Of a stretch of 15,084 nt of DNA, positions 8,198 to 14,277 are shown piece after piece. The translations under genes were made by a program, and so were the position numbers. This stretch comes from Pseudomonadota bacterium (lineage in GTDB: Bacteria; Myxococcota; Myxococcia; Myxococcales; Myxococcaceae). Location: assembly GCA_023423535.1 (NCBI GenBank), contig JAFAFL010000114.1:1-15084 (forward strand), given 5' to 3'. The notes under the pieces were generated by a model. That model was not told the origin of the DNA. It searched no databases and saw nothing but the letters and a program-made list of their open reading frames with translations. Within the stretch, counting starts at the first letter, position 1. Every line of letters starts with the position of its first letter.

Positions 8198-9234
8198 GCC
8201 GACCTCTCTTCCTGCGCCCCCGGCGGCAGCCGGGACGCGAGCAGCCTCAACATCTGCCGGGCGAGCTCGCGGCCCCGTTCGGGCGAGAGCAGCTCCGCCT
8301 CCGGTCCGAACGAGAGCACGGTGCGCGCCAGCGCGTGCAGGTTCCCAACCCTTTCGAGTCGCACGACCACTGCCTCGCCGCCGGTACCGAGAGGCTCAGG
8401 CCGGACCTCACCGCCCGGCAGCAGCTGTCCTGCCAGCGGCGCGAGGCTCCCCGACAGCCGCACCTCCGCGGGAACCGGCGCGTGGTTCCGGAACTCCCAC
8501 GGCTGCTGCCGCGAGAAGACCCGGATGTCGAAGTCGGCGGGGATGGCGTAGTCCGCCGCCGCCGGGCGCTTCTCGTTCACCGTCAGCCCGCGCACGTGGT
8601 CCACGTAGAAGACGCGCACCTCGTTGCGGAAGTGGCAGTGGCCGGCGAAGAGCCAGGTCCCGCGCCGCCAGGCAAAGCCGTAGATGTCCACCTCGCGGGC
8701 GGTCACCTCCTTGCGCGAGGCGCTGAAGTACTCGACCTGGACCCGCTTGCGCCTGCGGACCGCCTCTCCGATCCGCTCGACGATCTGCGACAGGTGCGCC
8801 CGGTCCGCCCGCTCCGAGTGGTGGACCTTCAGCTCCTGCGACTGCGCCGGGAGGTTCCGGCAGGCCGCCCGAAGCTTGTCGCAGGCGGAGAGCACGTGCC
8901 GCCGCCAGGGGTGCTCCCGCATCCGGCCGGCCGCGATGGCCGCGGTCCACAACACCGCCGCCTCGTCTGCGGTCAGCCGGAGGTCCCGGAGCTGGAGCGA
9001 CTCGGGCCGGAGGACATAACCTCCCTCACCTCCCAGCTCCGGCTGGAAGAACTCGAGGTGGATGCCGACCTCCGCCAGCGTCGCCTTGTCCCGAGTCCAC
9101 TTCCGTTCGGCGGCCTCCTCGCTGCCGCCGAAGAAGTCGGCGAAGTCCTCGCGGAGGCGGTTCCAGGTGACCGGCTCCTCCTGCTTCAGCAGGTAGGCCA
9201 CGATCGAGAGAAGGCGCTGTTCAGGGACTGACAC
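8194..9234 (-). CDS. WYL-domain transcriptional regulator (PafB-like)
   Basis: With the chosen GTG start the product is 346 aa. It has a winged-helix N-terminus (SVPEQRLLSIVAYLLKQEEP, then DFADFFGGSEEAAERKWTRD), a helical linker with LTADEAAVLWTAAIAAGRM, and a WYL domain in which the signature reads W194-L195-F196 within GTWLFAGHCHFRNEVRVFYV. A C-terminal WCX-like part ends near ELARQMLRLLASRLPPG. The start is uncertain: no clear Shine-Dalgarno precedes GTG at 9234, but it overlaps the previous gene by 14 bp and reinitiation is plausible; an in-frame GTG at 9252 is the alternative. Longer upstream frames only shadow the preceding gene. It is the middle gene of three WYL genes and overlaps the next by 4 bp, so the two full-length proteins could form a heterodimer as PafB and PafC do. 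Confidence 0.85.
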   Translation of the reverse strand: MSVPEQRLLSIVAYLLKQEEPVTWNRLREDFADFFGGSEEAAERKWTRDKATLAEVGIHLEFFQPELGGEGGYVLRPESLQLRDLRLTADEAAVLWTAAIAAGRMREHPWRRHVLSACDKLRAACRNLPAQSQELKVHHSERADRAHLSQIVERIGEAVRRRKRVQVEYFSASRKEVTAREVDIYGFAWRRGTWLFAGHCHFRNEVRVFYVDHVRGLTVNEKRPAAADYAIPADFDIRVFSRQQPWEFRNHAPVPAEVRLSGSLAPLAGQLLPGGEVRPEPLGTGGEAVVVRLERVGNLHALARTVLSFGPEAELLSPERGRELARQMLRLLASRLPPGAQEERSA

Positions 9235-9760
9235 GGGATTGCACCGTAGCACGATTTGACCGGAATTCTTCGATGGCGGCACCTTCACCCAGAGTGCGGA
9301 TGAGGCGCCCGAGGGCCTGCGGGTGCGACGCGCGCACGTGGCAGACGCGTCGGCCGGGAGCCACCTCCTCCACGAACGCCTGCGGAAAGAGCACCGCCGC
9401 GAGGTCCGACAGCGGAGGCTCCAGCGACACGGGGACGAGCAGCGCGGGGCCCCGCCCCTCACCGAGCGCCTCGCTGGCGAACGCACGCGGGTCGAAGTTG
9501 CCCAGCCCCGGGCGCGGGGCGCGTTGGCCCAGCCTGATCTCCTCCGTCCGGTCCAACCGGAAGAGACGAACCCCGGACCGCAAGGCGCAGAGCGCGAGGA
9601 AGAGCCACCCGTCCGGCCGCCACCCCAGCCCCAGCACCGAGACCGTGCGCCGCGTCCGCTGCCGCCGAACGTCCAGATACTCGAACTCCGCCTCCCGCCC
9701 CTCCGCGCACGCCCTCCCGAGGAGGATGAGCCGGTCCCTCTCCACGCCCGCCGTCACCAT
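9221..9760 (-). CDS. Short WYL-domain protein lacking a helix-turn-helix
   Basis: With the start at 9760 the product is 179 aa. It begins almost directly with a WYL domain (EAEFEYLDVRRQRTRRTVSV, then GWRPDGWLFLALCALRSGVR, FRLDRTEEI) and ends with a WCX-like segment (VCHVRASHPQALGRLIRTLG). The W-Y-L signature is degenerate, around W52-L53-F54-L55. No DNA-binding region precedes it, so it may be a ligand-sensing partner or modulator of the two full-length WYL proteins encoded next. Start choice is not firm: ATG at 9790 (MSDLPVSLFF) is possible, but neither ATG has a Shine-Dalgarno. A promoter-like TAGTCT 7 nt before the 9760 ATG would fit a leaderless transcript. Transcription must begin after the terminator at 9813-9838. 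Confidence 0.72.
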   Translation of the reverse strand: MVTAGVERDRLILLGRACAEGREAEFEYLDVRRQRTRRTVSVLGLGWRPDGWLFLALCALRSGVRLFRLDRTEEIRLGQRAPRPGLGNFDPRAFASEALGEGRGPALLVPVSLEPPLSDLAAVLFPQAFVEEVAPGRRVCHVRASHPQALGRLIRTLGEGAAIEEFRSNRATVQSRVSP

Positions 9761-9767
9761 GAAAAAC

Positions 9768-9790
9768 AGACTAACCGGGAGGTCCGACAT
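9768..9790 (-). promoter_or_regulatory. Possible RecA-NDp-like promoter of the WYL operon
   Basis: On the minus strand ATGTCGGAC (9790-9782) is followed by exactly 8 nt and then TAGTCT (9773-9768). The RecA-NDp consensus that PafBC recognises in mycobacteria is TTGTCRGTG-N8-TAnnnT. Here TGTCGG and TAnnnT agree and the spacing is right; three of the first nine positions differ. TAGTCT ends 7 nt before the ATG at 9760, which would put the transcript start at the start codon. The site lies between a terminator and a WYL gene, where a promoter is required. Identification is by eye and statistical significance is untested. Confidence 0.4.
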
Positions 9791-9812
9791 CGCGGCGCGC
9801 GCAGAAAGCAAA

Positions 9813-9838
9813 AACCCCCGGTCTTTCGACCGAGGGTT
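9813..9838 (-). terminator. Rho-independent terminator, minus strand
   Basis: On the minus strand AACCCTCGGTC-GAAA-GACCGGGGGTT forms an 11-position stem with a single A/C mismatch and a GNRA (GAAA) tetraloop, directly followed by a T-run (TTTTT including stem bases). It is the best terminator in the window. It starts 3 nt after a tRNA-like CCA end, so it is most simply the native terminator of that tRNA gene. It also isolates the WYL operon from transcription coming from the right. Confidence 0.85.
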
Positions 9839-9841
9839 CTT

Positions 9842-9862
9842 TGGAGCGGGAAAAGGGATTTG
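9842..9862 (-). pseudogene. Remnant of the 3' end of a tRNA-Gly gene (probable attachment-site scar)
   Basis: The minus strand here reads CAAATCCCTTTTCCCGCTCCA, split as T-loop end CAAAT, T-stem strand CCCTT, acceptor strand TTCCCGC, discriminator T73 and CCA. A TTCCCGC acceptor strand with T73 is typical of bacterial tRNA-Gly (partner GCGGGAA). The remaining tRNA (5' acceptor, D-arm, anticodon arm, 5' T-arm) is not found at the expected distance. The nearest upstream GCGGGAA begins at 9967, giving 125 nt with no cloverleaf. The match ends inside the T-loop. The terminator follows at once. This fits the 3' scar left when an element integrates into a tRNA gene. Confidence 0.55.
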
Positions 9863-10277
9863 GAGGAACGCGAGGCGGAGAAAAACCCTAAGCAGGACGC
9901 GCAGTTACCCCGCATCCCCTCGTTTTCCTTCAGGTCCTTGTGCCCCTGTGTGCCGCGTCGTTCCCGCTGGTTCCGTCGGATTCCGCGCCGGAGGGGCACA
10001 CTGGGGGCACACGCACGGCGGGGCGCCATAGACCACGCGCGGACACCGGAGCAGGACCAACGTGCAGCGGGCGGGGTGCGCCGCTTCCGCGTGCCATCCG
10101 AAACCGGGGTGGTACGCCACCTCAGTCTCACGGATGCCGGTTCGTGGCGTGAGGCCCGCTCGGCGTGCCGCGCGCGAAGTGCCAACGAGAGCGGCGTCGC
10201 CACCGGGGTGTCCCGCCGGCGTCGCTCAGCCCGCAGGAAAGAGCATATGGGTGTGGCACTTGTCGTGGAGGTCATCC
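9863..10277. other. 415-bp gene-free stretch at the island edge
   Basis: No credible gene is seen: the open frames here are Arg/Pro-rich, lack binding sites and cross the tRNA remnant and terminator. Two related segments in inverted orientation stand out, TGTGCCCCTGTGTGCC (9939-9954) and GGCACACTGGGGGCACAC (9995-10012). The minus strand from about 9954 to 9915 (GGCACACAGGGGCACAAGG, then ACCTGAAGGAAAACGAGGGG) resembles the cacagaggcacagagg-type dispersed intergenic repeats known from several large bacterial genomes. The part from 10013 to 10277 shows nothing I can name. Confidence 0.4.
9939..10012. repeat. Imperfect inverted repeat, GTGCCCC-type arms
   Basis: The left arm TGTGCCCCTGTGTGCC (9939-9954) is the near-perfect reverse complement of the right arm at 9995-10012 (GGCACACTGGGGGCACAC); they differ by a base or two at the centre. 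They are separated by about 40 bp. The position close to a tRNA scar would fit arm-type or recombinase-associated sites, but this is inference. Confidence 0.4.
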
Positions 10278-10456
10278 TTAGAATTGGACGCGGAGTACCG
10301 ACTCAATCGCGGGAATCAATTCCGGACGACCGAGGGTCCGGTCGATGAATCCTGGTTCGAGAGAATCCCCAAAGTGAAACGTGCGCGCCGGATTGTCGGG
10401 ATGCGCTCTTCCTGCGAAGCAGATCTCGGAGAGAAACGTCTCGAACAGCCGCTGCG

Positions 10457-10463
10457 TCTCGGG
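10457..10463. repeat. Left target-site duplication of the IS21 element
   Basis: TCTCGGG lies directly before the left TG end of the element and is repeated exactly after the right CA end (13047-13053). Seven bases is within the 4-8 bp range of IS21-family insertions. Confidence 0.93.
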
Positions 10464-10489
10464 TGTCGGTTCTCACGAGGTAGGGACCC
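10464..10489 (+). repeat. Left terminal inverted repeat of the IS21 element
   Basis: It begins TGTCGGTTCTCACGAGG and ends GGACCC, matching the right end at 21 of 26 positions. The shared TCTCAC block is also the core of the subterminal repeats further inside. Confidence 0.88.
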
Positions 10490-10503
10490 CGACGTGAGAA
10501 TTC

Positions 10504-10557
10504 TCTCACGAGGATTCCCCCCTCCCGCCTGAAGTTTCTCACGAGCATTCCCCCCTC
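10504..10557 (+). repeat. Subterminal direct repeats, left end of IS21 element
   Basis: Two 21-bp copies at 10504-10524 and 10537-10557 share TCTCACGAG-(G/C)-ATTCCCCCCT and differ at one position. The terminal repeat holds a shorter copy (TCTCACGAGG at 10471-10480). A copy in the opposite orientation lies near the right end (12997-13015). CGTGAGA-ATTC-TCTCACG (10493-10510) forms a small palindrome with the first copy. These are probably the transposase (IstA) binding sites, as known for IS21 ends. Confidence 0.8.
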
Positions 10558-10603
10558 TCAGCGCGCGTGACCTCCCGCCTAAGCCCCTCCGCAGGAGGGG
10601 CCG

Positions 10604-12187
10604 ATGGCGTACCGCGAGGTCTCGATGCTCGAAGTGAAGGAAGTGCTGCGTCTTTGGTCGGCCGGAATCGGCAAGAAGCCGATCGCCGCGCAGCTGGGGC
10701 TGGATGTGAAAACGGTGCGCCGGTACGTCCGCGCGGCCGAAGACGGGGGCCACGTGGTCGGCGTCGAGGTTACGGACGAGCTGGTCGCCGACCTGATGTT
10801 GCAGCTACGCGGCTCTACGGAACGCCCGCGCGGCGATACCTGGTCCCTCTGCGAGGACCAGCGGGACTTCATCGCGCAGCAACTCGGCGCAGGCCTCAAG
10901 CTGACGAAGGTGCGCAAGCTGCTCTCGCGCCGTGGCGTTCTGGTGCCGTACCCGACGCTGCATCGATTCGCGGTGGGTGAGCTGCACTTCGGCCGGGCTG
11001 CGCCGACCATCCCGGTCCTCGACTGCGAGCCGGGAGAGGAGCTGCAGCTCGACACGGGGTGGATGACGCTCCTCGAGCCTGACCTCTTCGGGAAGCGCCG
11101 CCGGTTCCGTGCGTGGATCTTCACCGCCGCCCGCTCACGCCACCGATATGTGCACGTCTGCTTCGAGGAGACGACGCAGACGGCCATCGCCGCGTGTGAG
11201 GCCGCCTGGGACTTCTTCGGCGGCGTCTTCCGAGTCCTCATCCCCGACAACACGAAAGCGATCGTCACCACCGCGGACCCGCTCACGCCGCGGCTGACTG
11301 CCGCGTTTCTCGAGTACGCGCAGGCGCGTGGTTTCCATATCGACACGGCGCGCGTGCGCAGCCCCAAAGACAAGGGCCGGGTCGAACGGGCCGTGCAGCC
11401 GGTGCGCGAAGATTGCTTCGCGGGGGAGCATCTACACTCGCTCGAGCAGGCCCAGACGCTCGCGACGAAGTGGTGCCGAGACGAGTACGGCCGACGCCGA
11501 CACTCGCGCACGCAGCGCATGCCGCTGGAGCACTTCGAGGCAGAGGAGAAGCCCGTGCTCCGCGCACCGCCGACCGAGCACTACGATGTCCCGAGCTGGT
11601 CGGAGCCTCTCGTCGCCCGCGACCAGCGCGCGCAGGTGGCCAAGGCGCTGTACTCGTTGCCGACGAGGTTCGTGGGCAAGCGTCTGCGCGCGCGCGCCGA
11701 CAGCCTCACCGTGCGGTTCTACGACGGCGCCGTGATGGTGAAGGCGCACCCGCGCAAGCCGCCAGGTGGGACTTCCATCGACCCCAACGACTACCCGCCG
11801 GAGAAGACCGCGTACGCGATGCGGGACGTCGCGTTCCTCCAGCGTCAGGCGGACGGACACGGCGCCTCGGTGGGCCTGTTCGCGAAGCGCCTGCTCGAAG
11901 GCGAGCTCCCATGGACGAGGATGCGTCAGGTCTACGCGCTGCTCGGCCTCTGTAAGCGCTACGGGGACGAGCGTCTCGAACGCGCCTGCGCGACTGCGCT
12001 CGCCGTCGAGATGTTCGACGTGTACCGGCTGGAGCGGATGGTGAAGCTCGCGCTGCCCGTCGCGCCGGCGCCGCGGTCTTCCGCACCGCGCGGCAACGTC
12101 GTCCCGCTCGCGCGCTTCCTGCGCCCGCCCAGCCAATTCGCCCTTCCGCTCGCATCCCGCGAGGCGGACCTCCCGGAGGAGAAGTAG
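10604..12187 (+). CDS. istA: IS21-family transposase IstA
   Basis: The product is 527 aa, the DDE-type transposase that cuts and joins the element ends together with IstB. The N-terminus has a helix-turn-helix (LWSAGIGKKPIAAQLGLDVK, then TVRRYV). The rve-type core carries D150 (LQLDTGWM), D215 (VLIPDNTKAIV) and E261 (KDKGRVERAV), the expected D-D-E triad. The C-terminal part is the basic, variable region seen in IstA. The ATG at 10604 has AGGAGGGG a few bases upstream. Length and motifs look intact. The stop is 2 nt before istB. Confidence 0.94.
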   Translation: MAYREVSMLEVKEVLRLWSAGIGKKPIAAQLGLDVKTVRRYVRAAEDGGHVVGVEVTDELVADLMLQLRGSTERPRGDTWSLCEDQRDFIAQQLGAGLKLTKVRKLLSRRGVLVPYPTLHRFAVGELHFGRAAPTIPVLDCEPGEELQLDTGWMTLLEPDLFGKRRRFRAWIFTAARSRHRYVHVCFEETTQTAIAACEAAWDFFGGVFRVLIPDNTKAIVTTADPLTPRLTAAFLEYAQARGFHIDTARVRSPKDKGRVERAVQPVREDCFAGEHLHSLEQAQTLATKWCRDEYGRRRHSRTQRMPLEHFEAEEKPVLRAPPTEHYDVPSWSEPLVARDQRAQVAKALYSLPTRFVGKRLRARADSLTVRFYDGAVMVKAHPRKPPGGTSIDPNDYPPEKTAYAMRDVAFLQRQADGHGASVGLFAKRLLEGELPWTRMRQVYALLGLCKRYGDERLERACATALAVEMFDVYRLERMVKLALPVAPAPRSSAPRGNVVPLARFLRPPSQFALPLASREADLPEEK

Positions 12188-12189
12188 CC

Positions 12190-12969
12190 GTGACCCTCGA
12201 TGTCTCATCCGACCTGAAGACCGCGCTTCGGCGCCTCAAGCTCTCCGGCGTCCTCGCGACGCTGCCCGAACGCCTCGCCGTCGCGCGCCAGCAGAAGATG
12301 CCGCATCAGGACTTCATGCTCCTGGTGCTCGCGGACGAAATCTCCCGCCGCGACGGCCAGTCCGCCATCCTCCGTGCACAGCGCGCACGCCTCGACGGCG
12401 CGATGCAGCTCGAGGCGTGGGACGACACCGCGAAGGTGACGTTCGACAAGGCGCTGCTCAACGAGCTCGTCTCGCTGCGCTTCCTCGAGTCGCACCATCA
12501 CGTCGCGATCGTCGGGCCGGTCGGCGTGGGCAAGACCTTCCTCGCGCACGCGCTCGGACACATCGCGTGCCGTCGGGGTTACTCCGTCATCGCGGTCACC
12601 GCGGACCAGATGCTCAAGACGCTTCGTCACGCGAGGCTCGACAACTCGCACGAGGCAGAGCTTCGACGGCTCGTCGCGGCGGACCTGCTCATCGTCGACG
12701 ACTTCTGCCTCGACTCGATGGACGCGCAGGAGAGCCGCGACGCGTACGACATCCTCACCGAGCGACACCGCGCAGGATCCATGATCGTGACCTCGAACCG
12801 CGGACCCGACGAATGGCTGGCGACCTTCGCGGACCCGATGCGCGCCCAGAGTGCCATCGACCGCTTCACGGGCAACTCGTTCGACCTCGTCATGGAGGGT
12901 GAGAGCTACCGGCGGAGACTCAAGCCGGGACAGCGGACCTCGGAGGCTGGACAGGGAAAGAAGAAGTAG
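12190..12969 (+). CDS. istB: IS21-family ATP-binding helper protein IstB
   Basis: The product is 259 aa, an AAA+ ATPase of the DnaC/IstB type that selects the target and activates IstA. Walker A is GPVGVGKT (109-116) and Walker B LLIVDDF (D170-D171). VTSNRGPDEWLATFADPMRA, near the C-terminus, is a conserved IstB block containing sensor 1. Translation begins at GTG 12190, 2 nt after the istA stop, with the GGAGGAGAAG at the end of istA as binding site, so the two are co-translated. No damage is seen. Confidence 0.94.
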   Translation: MTLDVSSDLKTALRRLKLSGVLATLPERLAVARQQKMPHQDFMLLVLADEISRRDGQSAILRAQRARLDGAMQLEAWDDTAKVTFDKALLNELVSLRFLESHHHVAIVGPVGVGKTFLAHALGHIACRRGYSVIAVTADQMLKTLRHARLDNSHEAELRRLVAADLLIVDDFCLDSMDAQESRDAYDILTERHRAGSMIVTSNRGPDEWLATFADPMRAQSAIDRFTGNSFDLVMEGESYRRRLKPGQRTSEAGQGKKK

Positions 12970-12996
12970 GACAGGGTCCCCATGTCACGCGCGCCC

Positions 12997-13015
12997 GGGG
13001 GGAATGCTCCTGAGA
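12997..13015 (-). repeat. Subterminal repeat, right end of IS21 element
   Basis: Read on the minus strand this is TCTCAGGAGCATTCCCCCC, matching the left-end subterminal unit TCTCACGAGCATTCCCCCC in all but one position. It is the mirror-image transposase-binding site of the right end. Confidence 0.8.
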
Positions 13016-13020
13016 ATCCC

Positions 13021-13046
13021 GGGTCCATAGGTGGTGAGAGCCGACA
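13021..13046 (-). repeat. Right terminal inverted repeat of the IS21 element
   Basis: Read inward on the minus strand it begins TGTCGGCTCTCACCACC and ends GGACCC, the partner of the left end. The last plus-strand bases are CA, followed immediately by the TCTCGGG duplication. Confidence 0.88.
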
Positions 13047-13053
13047 TCTCGGG
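13047..13053. repeat. Right target-site duplication of the IS21 element
   Basis: TCTCGGG, identical to 10457-10463. One copy belongs to the interrupted gene (codons around the PPE/T junction); the second was made on insertion. Confidence 0.93.
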
Positions 13054-13956
13054 TGGCTGATTCAGCCACTGGCGCGTCGTCTTGACCTGCTCAAAGATTG
13101 CGAGCGAAACCGCTTTACGGTCGTCTGCAAGGAGCCCACCGTAACAATAGGCGTTGCCGACGCGCTCCTTCAGCTGGGACTCGAGTCGCCGCGCATCTCG
13201 TGCCTCAAAAACCCACACATCGGGGCGTCCGTAGCAACCTTTCAACATCAGGTAGTCGACTCGACGGTCGTACTTGCCGGTGAGCTTCTCGTGAAACAAG
13301 CTGCTGGCCCGTAAGCGGTTGCCGTCTTTCGACGCGGTTCCCCATGCGAAGACCTCGGGTCCGAAGCGAGCGTAGTAGACCCACTCCCTGTACGAGCTTT
13401 CCTTCTTGAACCGGACCCAATGGTCCCACGAGAGCACTTGTACCGCTTTGAGGCTGCCTTTCGTTAGCAAAGCCAGCGCTTCGGCAGCCTGCGACGCGGT
13501 GGGCAGGCCCGCAGCCCTCCCCCCTGCGGGATCGGCGGCGAACTCGTCGGCCGTGTGGGACACAGGGGGCTTCTTCGGCTCGAGCGCTTCGCGCTGCCGT
13601 CCGGAGGAGGCAGGCTCGGTACAGTGGTTGTAGAAGCCTCGTGCGGCCGCGCTTTCGTCCGCCAAGCGGACACATGCTTTGGCCACGCTCGAATGGGCGC
13701 GATCCACGACAAATGCGGGCCGATCGAGGCCGGACTGACGGTACAAGTCCAAGAACAGCTCGACCGCGTCGCGGGTGGCATCGGCATGCAGGTTATATTT
13801 CCTGCCATCCCCGCCGCTTGCGGCATCGCAGATGAACGTGATCGCGTAGCCCAAGACGGGGCTGGCCGTAAGCCGTGACCATTCATCCAACTCGAGGTAG
13901 AGTTGACTGACCGTCCTAGCGCGTCCCGAGTGCAGTTGACGATAGGGCAGGGACAT

Positions 13957-14277
13957 TGTTCCTCCTCGGCGGGTGAATGATTCCGACGGCCTGACCGTCG
14001 CGGGCTTCCTTACTCTAGTCTGCGCGGTACCGATTTTCGACCAATGCAGGCTGCAGCGACAGCGCGCCTTCAACGGGAATGGGCGGCGACCCGCTGAAAT
14101 TCAAACGAGTGCCGCGACGCGCATTCGGCTCGTACGAGATGCGGACGTCCTCTGCTCGTGCCGCATCGCTGGCCGATCGTTGCCGCTCTTCCGCGCTACC
14201 ATCCATTTAAGATGGAAGGCATCGTCTTACGCTTCCGCTGGTCCGGAACCTTTCCCTGCAGGTTAACCCTACGCACT
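13957..14277. other. 321-bp gene-free stretch upstream of the split gene
   Basis: It contains the strong GAGGAGG binding site of the split gene next to 13956, and a small hairpin CGACGG-CCTGA-CCGTCG at 13984-14000 in what would be its leader, which could be an operator or leader structure. A palindrome TCCAT-TTAAG-ATGGA lies at 14203-14217. The base composition is noticeably more AT-rich than the left half of the window. A 63-codon minus-strand open frame (14206-14015) has no binding site and no recognisable content, and I do not call it. I see no clear terminator for the gene ending at 14278. Confidence 0.4.

Larger units (their letters stand above)
10464..13046 (+). mobile_element. Complete IS21-family insertion sequence (2583 bp)
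   Basis: It has both genes of the family in order (istA, istB) and TG...CA ends. The terminal repeats match 21 of 26 positions: TGTCGGTTCTCACGAGGTAG at the left and TGTCGGCTCTCACCACCTAT when read inward from the right, both followed by GGACCC. It is flanked by perfect 7-bp duplications. The left end carries further copies of the TCTCACGAG unit, as IS21 ends usually do. Both genes are open, so the element looks functional. It interrupts a minus-strand gene and inserts its genes in the opposite direction. Confidence 0.95.
10278..13956 (-). pseudogene. Unrecognised 362-aa protein gene, split by the IS21 element
   Basis: The start ATG at 13956 has a strong GAGGAGGAACA binding site. The frame runs to the IS edge. 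Removing 10464-13046 plus one TCTCGGG copy joins 13054 to 10463 with the frame kept, giving ...WLNQPPE-TQRLFETFLSEI... and a TAA at 10280-10278. That is 13956-13047 plus 10456-10278, 1089 nt, 363 codons including stop. The restored protein begins MSLPYRQLHSGRARTVSQLY, has no signal peptide or membrane helix, and contains AITFICDAASGGDG, AFVVDRAHSSVAKACVRLAD, VLSWDHWVRFKKE, VDYLMLKGCYGRPDVWVFEA and a C-terminal RTFHFGDSLEPG. I do not recognise the family. In its present state the frame reads through into the IS and stops at 12985 (323 aa, last ~20 residues from the IS), so a truncated protein lacking the last 60 or so residues could still be made. Confidence 0.85.

Noticed and set aside
9842..9967. 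A complete tRNA with an intron or enlarged arm between GCGGGAA at 9967 and the CCA end
   Set aside because: The span is 125 nt and I could not draw D, anticodon or T arms in it; the acceptor match is probably chance.
9754..10275. A 173-codon minus-strand frame starting just after the split gene
   Set aside because: It runs through the tRNA remnant, the terminator and the WYL upstream region, has no ribosome binding site and has Arg-rich composition.
10471..10557. CRISPR-like array from the repeated TCTCACGAG units
   Set aside because: Only three units with unequal spacing, one incomplete; they are explained as IS21 end repeats.
12985..14073. The 362-codon uninterrupted minus-strand frame taken as an intact gene
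   Set aside because: Its length equals the restored gene only by coincidence: it has a 39-codon upstream extension with no start signal and a 3' end lying inside the IS element.
14015..14206. A 63-codon minus-strand small gene upstream of the split gene
   Set aside because: No ribosome binding site before its ATG, no hydrophobic or domain pattern, and it lies in probable promoter sequence.
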